Positions 1-7,573 of a stretch of DNA of 64,000 nucleotides are shown here, piece after piece (within the stretch, counting starts at the first letter, position 1; every line of letters starts with the position of its first letter). The stretch is taken from NCBI RefSeq assembly GCF_030409315.1, contig NZ_JAUFPS010000042.1:206346-270345 (forward strand), given 5' to 3'. This DNA comes from Mucilaginibacter flavus (GTDB lineage Bacteria; Bacteroidota; Bacteroidia; Sphingobacteriales; Sphingobacteriaceae). A model generated the notes under the pieces. The model saw only the letters and a list, made by a program, of their open reading frames with translations, was not told where the DNA came from and did not search any database. The position numbers were made by a program, and so were the translations under genes.

Positions 1-1
1 G

Positions 2-865
2 ATAAAGCTGCAAAATACCGCCGTGCAGCGTAAAGTAAACCTGGTGGGCAGCGATGACCTTAAACAATGGTTTGCCATACAGGAAAATATCCCACTACAG
101 GAAGCCGTACAAAACAGCGAGGGCACTTACATGCAATCGCTCTCATTCCCAGCCAGCAGTTACCGCTATTTAAAGCTATTGGTTGATGATAAAAACAAAA
201 CGCCTATCAAATTTTTGCAGGCCGGTGTTTATACCGCGTATGCCGCCATGCTGGCTTACACCCCTATCCCCGGACTTACATTTACCCGTGCTGATAGTAA
301 CAAGATCACCTTTATCAATATAAAACTGAATGATAATTACCAGGTAAACAAGCTGCATCTTAATATCACCGCGCCCAAATACTTTAAACGAAGCGTTATC
401 ATTTATCAGGTAATTGGCGGCTATAAAGAAGCCGTTTTAGAGGCCGAACTAAATTCCATAAAAAACAACGATCTGCTTTTTGCCGCGAAAGCAAAACAAC
501 TGCAAATACAGATCAGCAATGGCGATAATCAGCCTTTAGCTATCAGCGATATCAAGGCCTATCAATCCGACGAATACATTATCAGTTACCTGGAAGGCAA
601 ACAAAGCTATCACCTGCTTGCCGGCGACTCCACCGCCCAGGCACCCGAATACGATTTGAAGTTTTTTGCCGATAGCATAAAGGATAATATCCCGGCAATT
701 AATCATCAAGCTATCGTTAAAAATACCGTAGCCATCGCCGAAAAACCAAAAGCAGCTAAAGATTATACGGTGCTGATCTGGCTTGCCATCATTGCCGCTG
801 TTGGTGTATTGCTACTGCTTACTTTAAAGATGGTGAAGGAAGTGGGGAAGAAGGCGGGAGAATAA
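2..865 (+). CDS. DUF3999-like single-pass membrane protein, 5'-truncated
   Basis: The reading frame is open to the left edge of the window, so the start lies outside it; the GTG at 23 is not a convincing start. The visible part is a beta-rich extracytoplasmic region. It is followed near the C-terminus by one hydrophobic segment (VLIWLAIIAAVGVLLLLTL) and a short basic tail, which is the topology of a C-terminally anchored periplasmic protein. The arrangement and the Trp/Tyr-rich sandwich-like sequence resemble the DUF3999 family, whose function is unknown. The family call is from memory of the family and is moderate; the membrane anchor is seen directly. Confidence 0.55.
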   Translation: MKLQNTAVQRKVNLVGSDDLKQWFAIQENIPLQEAVQNSEGTYMQSLSFPASSYRYLKLLVDDKNKTPIKFLQAGVYTAYAAMLAYTPIPGLTFTRADSNKITFINIKLNDNYQVNKLHLNITAPKYFKRSVIIYQVIGGYKEAVLEAELNSIKNNDLLFAAKAKQLQIQISNGDNQPLAISDIKAYQSDEYIISYLEGKQSYHLLAGDSTAQAPEYDLKFFADSIKDNIPAINHQAIVKNTVAIAEKPKAAKDYTVLIWLAIIAAVGVLLLLTLKMVKEVGKKAGE

Positions 866-920
866 CGATAAGGTTTAGATTAAATTGTGTTATTTGTTTT
901 TGCGCCCCAGGATTTTAAAT

Positions 921-1025
921 CCCCTCTTGAGAGGGGGCGCGAAGGAATGAGCGATGGCAGGGGGGTGTTTAGCCCGCGTTCTACTCGTTTATATAAACAC
1001 ACCCCTCCGCCCCTCTCAAGAGGGG
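921..1025. repeat. Palindromic intergenic repeat, family A copy 1
   Basis: Outer arms CCCCTCTTGAGAGGGG and CCCCTCTCAAGAGGGG are each palindromic. An inner pair (GGGGGTGTTT against AAACACACCCC) closes a long cruciform. The flank AATCGCAC after the right arm and the AATGAGCG block after the left arm recur at 63703-63838, so this is a dispersed repeat. No protein is encoded; open frames through it are chance. Confidence 0.8.
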
Positions 1026-1063
1026 AATCGCACATGCCCTCTGTTTTTATCGTATCGTTATCC

Positions 1064-1106
1064 TTACCTTTTGATACTCAAAATATCATGAATAGCATAC
1101 TCCGCT
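1064..1106 (-). pseudogene. Stray 3' end of a TIGR01777-type epimerase gene
   Basis: Positions 1074-1106 are identical to 2880-2912, the 3' end of the intact epimerase gene, in the same orientation. Read on the minus strand in the matching frame, this fragment encodes the last dozen or so residues (YAIHDILSIKR) and a TAA stop at 1064-1066; the intact gene ends SIKG then TAG. The synonymous and terminal differences point to a diverged paralogue rather than a recent copy. The match stops at 1106, two bases before the mini-element at 1108. Confidence 0.7.
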
Positions 1107-1107
1107 C

Positions 1108-1263
1108 GTTGTTGGTGTTGTCACCAACAACAGGTTCGGGTACCCAGCAATGGTCGATTACCTAAAAAACACTAAGAATTGCTACTTGATGTTTTGGAAC
1201 AATGGCAAGATTTTCTTAGTGATGATAGCGCCGGATAAAGTTGTTGGTGACAACACCAACAAC
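1108..1263. mobile_element. 156-bp mini-element with 24-bp terminal inverted repeats (MITE-like)
   Basis: The left end 1108-1131 (GTTGTTGGTGTTGTCACCAA plus CAAC) is the exact reverse complement of the right end 1240-1263, and each end is itself close to a palindrome. Inside, CACTAAGAA near 1168 and TTCTTAGTG near 1213 form a further inverted repeat. It has no room for a transposase, so it would have to move in trans. It lies between the 3' end of the broken FAD oxidoreductase and a stray epimerase fragment. Obvious target-site duplications were not seen. Confidence 0.6.
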
Positions 1264-1272
1264 GGGCGGGCT

Positions 1273-2744
1273 TTAATTATTCAGCAACTGATCGGCAACT
1301 ATTTTACTGCCAACAATGCATGCTACGGTGCCAAGACCGGGCCAGGTGGTGTCGCCGACCATTCTGAAGTTTTTTATACCAATATCATGTGGCATCGCTT
1401 TCTGATTTGAGTTTTGTAAATTTTGCCTGATACCGCCAACGGTACCGTTTATCCTTCCGGTATATTTTTGATACGTACGTGGTGTCCCCACCTCATATAA
1501 CACCGCGTTTGTGCCTAATTGAGGATATACCTGCTTTGCCAAATTAATCAAATGTTTGCCCATGTCTTCTTTTTTCTGCTGATAAGCTTCTTCGGTAAGA
1601 TGCCGCCATTCGCTAAGCTTGCAGTGTGTCGATATCATTACTGCCCTGTATTCCTTGGGGGCACTATCAGTATCGCCCTGGGCCGAAACAGAAATAAACA
1701 TATTGTTCCCGTTGCCCAGCGGTAAATTATAATCATATAATAGCTGGTGATGCGTAATAGGTTGACAGCTCACTTCAGATTCGGGTACGCCCAAAAAAAC
1801 AACAATAGCGCTTTCGTAGCGGTCGTTATCTCTTGTAACGTAACGGTTTAAAATCTGTTTTATATTAGGCGGAGCAATAGTCATCGTGTTTTCGGCAGGT
1901 ATCGCGCTTACAACCTGCCTGGCCAGGAAAGTTCCTTTCCTGGTTATAACCATATAGCCGTTGTTCATGGACTCTAACTTTTCAACCCTGTGGCCTACTA
2001 ATAACACTCCGCCCAGTTTTTTATAATGAGCGGTTAAGTTTGCCCAAAAACCTTTCATCCCACCCTTGGCTCGTCGCAATCCGGCGCCGCGTATGGTCAT
2101 TCCAAGGGCCGCGTTAATTAAGGGGCTTCTTCAAGGGTACTATTTACAGTGTCTTCTACCAGCATAGATAGTACCGCCTTTAACTCCCGGTCGTTTTCAA
2201 GTCCATTTTTTTTTAAAATATCTATTACGGTACAGTTTAAAAAACGGCCCAGCAAAATATTACTGATACCAATTGAATTAACCGCGTTTAAAGCGTCTCC
2301 AATGTTCTGGATAGGCAATTTCACACCCTTGCTGCTGGCCTGCCAAAACACACGCGCCAGCTTATCCATTAAAGCCCAGAAACGTGCATGGGCAGGTGTG
2401 TTTCCTAACTTTGCTATTCTTTCCTGGTGCCATTTATTTTTATCGCGGTAAAGCTGGATCGACTTGCCAGGCAACCATAACCGGTAATCCAACGGTTCCG
2501 ATTCGGGCATTTTCAGACCTATGGCGTTGAGTAATTCGCCGCCAATACCGCCTTGCTCAAAGTCAACAAGCGTAGTGGCGCCAACATCAAAGCTAAATCC
2601 TTTTTTGGAAAAGAAGCCCGCGCAGCCGCCCGGCTGACCATGCGCTTCTAAAATCAGGGTTGATTTTCCCGCTGCCTGGAGCCTGGTAGCAGTTGCCATG
2701 CCGGCAACTCCACATCCTATAATAACTACGTCGTAACTCTGCAT
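1273..2744 (-). pseudogene. CrtI-like NAD(P)/FAD-dependent oxidoreductase, frameshifted
   Basis: The N-terminal part (2744 to 2118) begins with a Rossmann dinucleotide motif, VVIIGCGVAGMATATRLQAAG, then the ILEAHGQPGG segment typical of phytoene-desaturase/carotenoid-isomerase flavoproteins. It stops at TAA after TLEEAP. The C-terminal part runs from 2100 to 1273 in another frame and ends with the FAD-binding GDTTWPGLGTVACIVGSKIVA stretch. Joined through a one-base shift around 2118 the sequence continues as PLINAALGMT, giving about 490 residues, the normal family length. So one indel breaks an otherwise complete gene. It is either a recent pseudogene or a sequencing error. The substrate is unknown; a carotenoid or other polyisoprenoid is possible. 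Confidence 0.8.
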
Positions 2745-2869
2745 TTGTCGAGATAAAATAAGATAAATATTTCGGTACTCAAGGCCCTCTTTTCATTTTG
2801 CCCAACCAACCGAAGTTAGAGGAGTAATGCGCCCCTGGGAACAGACATGTTGGAAGGACGCTTTAGTGG

Positions 2870-3799
2870 CTACCCCTTTATACTCAAAATATCATGAATA
2901 GCATACTCCGCTTTTTCATATTGAAAAATAAAACCTGCATCTAACAAGCGCTGCGGTTTTACCCAGCGGCTTTTCAATATCAGTTCTGTTTCGGTACCGA
3001 TTACTTTAGCGCCAATTTCAAGCAGCCATTGGGGGGCCGGTAAGCCAATAGGCATGCCGTATGCCTTGCGAATGTGGCGCATAAAATCAGCGTTTTTTTC
3101 ACCATATGGTGCGGTGCAATTGTAAACGCCCTCCATTTCGGGATGATCGAGCAGGTATTGGGTGCTGCGGGCGACGTCATGTTCATGCACCCAGGCCAGG
3201 TATTGCTCGCCATCACCTTGTTTGCCGCCCATGCCCAGTTTTACCAGGTTAAGCAAGCGCGGAAAAACGCTGTTGCTGCGCCCAAGCACAATGCCCATGC
3301 GCAAGGCAATTTTACGGGTATGCGGGGTTTCGCTCTGGTAAAAGGTGCTTTCCCAAATGTTGCATACATCAATGCTGAAGCCGTAGCCTATTTCACCAGT
3401 TAGTTCGTCCTGCGGGTGGTCCTGGGCGTGGCGGTAAATGGTGGCAGAGGTAATATTGATCCAGAGTTTTGGCGGATCGGTCATTTTATGGATCACATCG
3501 CCCAGGAGTTTGGTAGGCACCACCCGTGATGCGATGATTTCGGCCTTATTCTTTTTGGTGTAACGGCAATTTACGTTTTTGCCGCAAAGATTAATGAGCA
3601 TATCGGCATGGGTTAACTGCACTGTCCAGCCGTTTTCTGTTTTGCCGTCCCAAACCACCGTGCGGATATTATCAACAGCAGGGGCCTGTTTGCGGGCCAG
3701 GATGATTACTTCATCGGCCAGGTTTTTATAGTATTTGGCAAGTACCGTGCCCAGGTAACCGTTACCGCCGGCAAGCACAATTTTTTTATAAGGTTTCAT
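2870..3799 (-). CDS. TIGR01777 family NAD(P)-dependent epimerase
   Basis: The 309-residue protein starts at the ATG at 3799, giving MKPYKKIVLAGGNGYLG with the GxxGxxG dinucleotide-binding loop at the very N-terminus. The upstream ATGs in the same frame would run into the preceding gene and lack any conserved sequence. Family landmarks seen are the WDGKT segment, LINLCGKNVNCRY and ALRMGIVLG, followed by the C-terminal half with WVHEHDVA. The family (YfcH/SulA-like short-chain dehydrogenase relatives) has no firmly assigned substrate. The start lies 5 bases after the stop of the DCC-type membrane protein gene, so the two form an operon. A diverged copy of its last codons is found at 1064-1106. 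Confidence 0.9.
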   Translation of the reverse strand: MKPYKKIVLAGGNGYLGTVLAKYYKNLADEVIILARKQAPAVDNIRTVVWDGKTENGWTVQLTHADMLINLCGKNVNCRYTKKNKAEIIASRVVPTKLLGDVIHKMTDPPKLWINITSATIYRHAQDHPQDELTGEIGYGFSIDVCNIWESTFYQSETPHTRKIALRMGIVLGRSNSVFPRLLNLVKLGMGGKQGDGEQYLAWVHEHDVARSTQYLLDHPEMEGVYNCTAPYGEKNADFMRHIRKAYGMPIGLPAPQWLLEIGAKVIGTETELILKSRWVKPQRLLDAGFIFQYEKAEYAIHDILSIKG

Positions 3800-3804
3800 G
3801 GCTT

Positions 3805-4623
3805 TTAATTTAAAATGATGAACAATAATGCAATGCGATAACACACCCAGGTAATAGTCATTACCCAGCCTAATTGCAATAATTTGGTGCGGCGTATATG
3901 CTCTAAAAACATCAGCCCGGCCACGCCCATAAAGCAAATGGTAGCAGGCAATGGCCCAAGCTTAAACCAATGACTAACAGCCAAGGGAATAAGCAATAAC
4001 AGGCTGCCTGCAAAAGAGATAGTCATCATGTTGCCAAGGTACGTCCACATTTTTTCTTTGGCAAAGGTGCTGATCACCAATGCCTGGAAAATAACCTGGC
4101 CGCCGCAAATCATGTATTCGCGGTAGGCGTTGCCAAGTGGTACCATCCCTACCAGCAAATGCGCGTACCGGGTGAGTATAAAACCCGTGCAAAACCAGGT
4201 GAATAACAAATAGGCGATGCGGTAATGCAATTTGAAAGTAGGCTGATAGGCAAAACCGGCGTCTTCGGCAGTGGGCGGGATAATAACCCGGCGGTTGTAA
4301 GACACAAAGGCATAAACCTTGCTCATTAACCACACAAAAGGATTAAAAGCAAATAGGGGAGCAAATACAGGCCAGGCGTTCCCCAATATTTTAAACAGGC
4401 TTTTAATGCCATAAGTAACCTCGCCGCTTTTCATATCAATAAGGGCAATTTCATTAACGGCGCGTTGCCTGTCATAAACCGGGCAATTGTTTTGAGGCAT
4501 GGTTTGGTAGGCTGCCCTGCCGGCATCATCAAGCATACCGGTTTTTACAAAGGCTTTGGTATATACACGGCACATGGGGCATTCTGCATCAAAAAGTACC
4601 ATGTGGTTGCTAAGCGTTTTCAT
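3805..4623 (-). CDS. DCC family thiol-disulfide protein fused to a membrane domain
   Basis: A DUF393/DCC domain fills roughly residues 1-100; its signature DAECPMC carries a CxxC-type pair. The C-terminal half has four or five hydrophobic segments (for example around LFTWFCTGFILTRY and SLLLLIPLAVSHW) and resembles DoxX-like membrane domains. The family is described as predicted thiol-disulfide oxidoreductase; redox activity here is inference. It is the first gene of a two-gene operon with the TIGR01777 epimerase. The ATG at 4623 is preceded by an AT-rich region that probably holds the promoter. Confidence 0.85.
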   Translation of the reverse strand: MKTLSNHMVLFDAECPMCRVYTKAFVKTGMLDDAGRAAYQTMPQNNCPVYDRQRAVNEIALIDMKSGEVTYGIKSLFKILGNAWPVFAPLFAFNPFVWLMSKVYAFVSYNRRVIIPPTAEDAGFAYQPTFKLHYRIAYLLFTWFCTGFILTRYAHLLVGMVPLGNAYREYMICGGQVIFQALVISTFAKEKMWTYLGNMMTISFAGSLLLLIPLAVSHWFKLGPLPATICFMGVAGLMFLEHIRRTKLLQLGWVMTITWVCYRIALLFIILN

Positions 4624-4791
4624 TGTAGTAAAGGTTTGTTATTGTTTAACAAGACAAATGTACGGTTTGTTTTGAATTTTCAATAAATACTGAAAATATA
4701 TTTATTGGTTTTTTGTACCATACCTGTATTTGCTTTTTCGGCGGTGGAGGTAGCACCTACGGTGCATAAATGTTTTATGGTTTTTTTCTAC

Positions 4792-5111
4792 AAACAGGTA
4801 GCTGCTATGCGGCAGGTATAGCGGCGTTGGATGCCGGCGGTTGTATATTTACGTTTAAAGTGGTTATTACTATACCTTACGCTCTGTCGCATAGCGTAAG
4901 GTCATTAAGTTAAGGATTTTCTCCCCCATAGGGGGTAAAGCTTTGTAGAAAAAACAAGAAACAGCCCCCGTGCCGTAGGTACGGAACCTGAGTAGCGTAC
5001 CTACGGCACGCAAAAAATATTAATTTCTCGCATGCTACAAAGCTTTTGCTCCGATGGAGCAACCTGTCAATCTCTTAACTTAATGACATTGAGCATAGCG
5101 GCTACCTGTTT
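4792..5111. repeat. 320-bp nested palindromic element (family B)
   Basis: Four concentric inverted repeats fill the gap before asd. They are 4792-4810 with 5093-5111 (AAACAGGTAGCTGCTATGC, one mismatch), 4901-4914 with 5074-5087 (GTCATTAAGTTAAG), 4937-4948 with 5035-5046 (AAAGCTTTGTAG), and 4970-4983 with 4996-5009 (GTGCCGTAGGTACG). A separate small hairpin, CCTTACGCT with AGCGTAAGG, lies at 4875-4901. The whole could fold into one long cruciform. No coding potential is visible. Confidence 0.85.
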
Positions 5112-5230
5112 CCAGTTGTATCTCCTTGTATAAGCTCTTCTCCGTTTTATTAACTACTAACTCAGTAGATTATCAAATAAAATGTGCATATTTGGGGTTT
5201 AATATTTATTATTTAACAATTTAACACAAA

Positions 5231-6238
5231 ATGAAAGTCGCAGTAGTAGGTGCTACTGGCTTAGTAGGCACCAAAATGTTGCAGGTTCTGGCAGAACGCA
5301 ACTTCCCCGTTACAGAATTAATTCCCGTAGCTTCAGAGAAAAGTATTGGTAAAGAAATTACTTTTAAGGGTAAGCAGTTTAAGGTAGTTTCTGTTGAGGA
5401 TGCGATTAAGATGAAGCCGGACGTTGCCATTTTCAGCGCCGGCGGAAGCACTTCATTAACGCAGGCTCCGCTTTTCGCGGCTGCAGGCACCACTGTTATT
5501 GATAATTCATCGGCCTGGCGTATGGACCCAACCAAAAAACTGGTTGTGCCCGAAGTAAATGCCGATGTATTAACCGCCGATGACAAGATCATTGCCAACC
5601 CAAATTGCTCAACCATACAAATGGTAGTGGCTTTAAAACCACTGCACGATAAATATAAAATTAAACGCGTAGTAGTATCTACCTACCAATCGGTAACAGG
5701 TACAGGCGTTAAGGCTGTTGACCAGTTGTTTAACGAGCGTAAAGGTATTGATGGCCCTAAGGTTTACCCTTATACTATCGACCTGAACGTGATTCCGCAG
5801 ATTGATGTTTTCACCGACAATGGTTACACCAAAGAGGAAATGAAAATGATCCTGGAAACCAAAAAGATCATGGGCGATGATAGCATTAAAGTTACGGCTA
5901 CCACCGTGCGTATCCCGGTTATGGGCGGTCACTCAGAATCTGTAAACATTGAGTTTTTACATGATTTTGATTTGAGTGAAGTCCGTGATCTGTTGGCTAA
6001 TTCGCCAGGCATTGTTGTGGTTGATGATACCGCCAATCTTAAATACCCAATGCCGCTTGACGCGCACGATAAAGACGAGGTGTTTGTAGGTCGCTTACGC
6101 CGTGACGAAAGCCAGGATAATACGTTAAACTGCTGGATAGTATCAGATAACCTGCGTAAAGGTGCTGCTACCAATGCCGTACAAATTGCAGAATATCTTG
6201 CGGCAAAAAACCTCATCGGTCAGCCGGTTGAGGCATAA
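5231..6238 (+). CDS. asd: Aspartate-semialdehyde dehydrogenase
   Basis: This cytoplasmic enzyme reduces L-aspartyl-4-phosphate to L-aspartate-4-semialdehyde with NADPH, the branch step to lysine/diaminopimelate, threonine and methionine. At 335 residues it has the normal length. It opens with the nucleotide-binding loop MKVAVVGATGLVGTKM. The catalytic cysteine is C126 in NPNCSTI. SSAWRMD and GGHSESVN are typical substrate-binding segments. The ATG at 5231 follows an AT-rich stretch. The gene stands alone: a large palindrome lies upstream and a strong terminator follows at 6286. Confidence 0.97.
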   Translation: MKVAVVGATGLVGTKMLQVLAERNFPVTELIPVASEKSIGKEITFKGKQFKVVSVEDAIKMKPDVAIFSAGGSTSLTQAPLFAAAGTTVIDNSSAWRMDPTKKLVVPEVNADVLTADDKIIANPNCSTIQMVVALKPLHDKYKIKRVVVSTYQSVTGTGVKAVDQLFNERKGIDGPKVYPYTIDLNVIPQIDVFTDNGYTKEEMKMILETKKIMGDDSIKVTATTVRIPVMGGHSESVNIEFLHDFDLSEVRDLLANSPGIVVVDDTANLKYPMPLDAHDKDEVFVGRLRRDESQDNTLNCWIVSDNLRKGAATNAVQIAEYLAAKNLIGQPVEA

Positions 6239-6285
6239 GTTTAATTGAGCCGGGGCTTGCCCCGTAAGTTTTAATAAAAGTTCAG

Positions 6286-6332
6286 AAGCCCGAAAACAGC
6301 AGTGTAATACTGCTGATTTCGGGCTTTTTTGT
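6286..6332 (+). terminator. Rho-independent terminator of asd
   Basis: AAGCCCGAAA and CAGCAG form a stem with CTGCTG and TTTCGGGCTT around the loop TGTAATA, followed by six T residues. It lies about 50 bases after the asd stop codon. Confidence 0.9.
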
Positions 6333-6461
6333 ACCGATATAACTTTATCTTTCATAATTAAGTAAAAAGAGGCTTATTAACACAATTTAACAGTGCATTG
6401 CCGTTAACTTATTACGTTTAATAACGTCATTTGTATTTTAATTACATTATTTTATTTCATC

Positions 6462-6872
6462 ATGAAAACTAAGATAATTATAGCAGCCGTTACCGTGTTA
6501 TGTGGCATTTACAGCAGCAAAGTTAGCGCGCAGCAAATTACCCTTCTTGCCGATCAAAATCCGCGTTTTAGGGAAAGCCAAATTAAGTATGCCCTGGGAG
6601 CAGATAGCCTGAACAGCTTACACGGCACTACCATACAGGACACTTATAAAGCATATGATTGGTACGAGGCCAAACTTGCCCGTCGCCAGCAAAACCGCGA
6701 ATGGCGGCACCAGGAACGCATGAACGGGTATTATGATTATACACCATCATGGGGCTTTTATGATAATTATTACACACCATCCTTAAACTTTGGTTTTGGC
6801 CGCAGCTGGGGCCGTGGCGGCTGGGGCGGCTGGGGCGGTCGTTCAAGCATAGGAGTAGGCTTCGGCTGGTAA
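6462..6872 (+). CDS. Secreted glycine/tryptophan-rich protein
   Basis: No family is recognised. The 136-residue protein has a signal peptide with likely cleavage after KVSAQ. A charged middle region follows (YDWYEAKLARRQQNREWRHQE), and then a low-complexity tail of Gly, Trp, Arg and Phe (GRSWGRGGWGGWGG). Such a tail often marks small envelope-associated proteins. It is first in line with an LpoB-like and a COG3014-like lipoprotein 51 and 700 bases further on, which suggests a joint role in the envelope; that is inference from position only. Confidence 0.75.
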   Translation: MKTKIIIAAVTVLCGIYSSKVSAQQITLLADQNPRFRESQIKYALGADSLNSLHGTTIQDTYKAYDWYEAKLARRQQNREWRHQERMNGYYDYTPSWGFYDNYYTPSLNFGFGRSWGRGGWGGWGGRSSIGVGFGW

Positions 6873-6923
6873 CAAATAGCACAACATACAATCAAACCAT
6901 CATAATTTAATAACATCATACCA

Positions 6924-7520
6924 ATGAAATTCAATAGGATTTTAACCATTGCCGCGTTGGCAGCTTCAACACTTTTTGTGGTCTCATGCGCAACAAGGCA
7001 GGTAACCCGTGTAAACACCGACGAAACCATCGATGTAAGCGGCAACTGGAATAACAGCGACTCAAGGATGGCCGCCGATGAACTTACCGGCAAAATTTTA
7101 GGTGCAAACTGGATAGACACCCACCAAAACGAACACCAGGGCAAAAAACCGGTGGTTATTGTGGGCTTTGTTCAAAACAAGAGCCACGAGCATATTGATG
7201 CCGAAACGTTTTTAAAGGATATAGAAAGCTCATTTATCCAAACTCAAAAAGTGCGTTTGGTACAAGGCGGTAAAAAACGTGAAGAGCTGCGTGCCGAAAA
7301 AGCCGATCAGCAGACCAACGCCACCGTATCAACCATGAAACAATTTGGTTTAGAGAACGGTGCCGATTATATACTGCAAGGCTCCATCAATTCTATTGTT
7401 GACGCGCACAAACGCCAAAAAGTGGTTTACTACCAGGTAAACCTGGAGCTTACCAATATTCAAACCAATGAAGTAGTTTGGATAGGTGAGAAAAAAATAG
7501 CCAAATACGTAAAAAATTAA
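6924..7520 (+). CDS. LpoB-like lipoprotein (penicillin-binding protein activator)
   Basis: A lipoprotein signal ends at the lipobox FVVSC, with the lipidated cysteine at C22. The folded part matches LpoB-type proteins: ADELTGKIL, then a strand VVIVGFVQNKSHEHID, then ADYILQGSINSIVD and the C-terminal IQTNEVVWIGEKKIAK. In Enterobacteria, LpoB is an outer-membrane lipoprotein that activates the peptidoglycan synthase PBP1b. Activation of a PBP in this organism is inference. The length of 198 residues fits. A COG3014-type lipoprotein follows directly, a pairing also seen in other bacteria. Confidence 0.88.
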   Translation: MKFNRILTIAALAASTLFVVSCATRQVTRVNTDETIDVSGNWNNSDSRMAADELTGKILGANWIDTHQNEHQGKKPVVIVGFVQNKSHEHIDAETFLKDIESSFIQTQKVRLVQGGKKREELRAEKADQQTNATVSTMKQFGLENGADYILQGSINSIVDAHKRQKVVYYQVNLELTNIQTNEVVWIGEKKIAKYVKN

Positions 7521-7527
7521 TTGAGTA

Positions 7528-7559
7528 AAGCCCGAATATGGTATGCCATATCCGGGCTT
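7528..7559 (+). terminator. Hairpin between the LpoB-like and COG3014-like genes
   Basis: AAGCCCGAATATGG pairs with CCATATCCGGGCTT around a TATG loop, a 14-bp stem with one wobble. No T tract follows, so it is more likely an mRNA-stabilising or attenuating structure than a full terminator. An ATG inside the hairpin at 7538 was not used as a start. Confidence 0.6.
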
Positions 7560-7573
7560 ACTTAAACCTTATA

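Noticed and set aside
887..1410. Two open frames on the plus strand (92 and 86 codons)
   Set aside because: They run through the family A palindrome, the mini-element and the antisense of the oxidoreductase; no start context or family resemblance.
7538..7573. Earlier ATG for the COG3014-like lipoprotein
   Set aside because: It lies inside a strong hairpin and would place a polar stretch before the lipoprotein signal.
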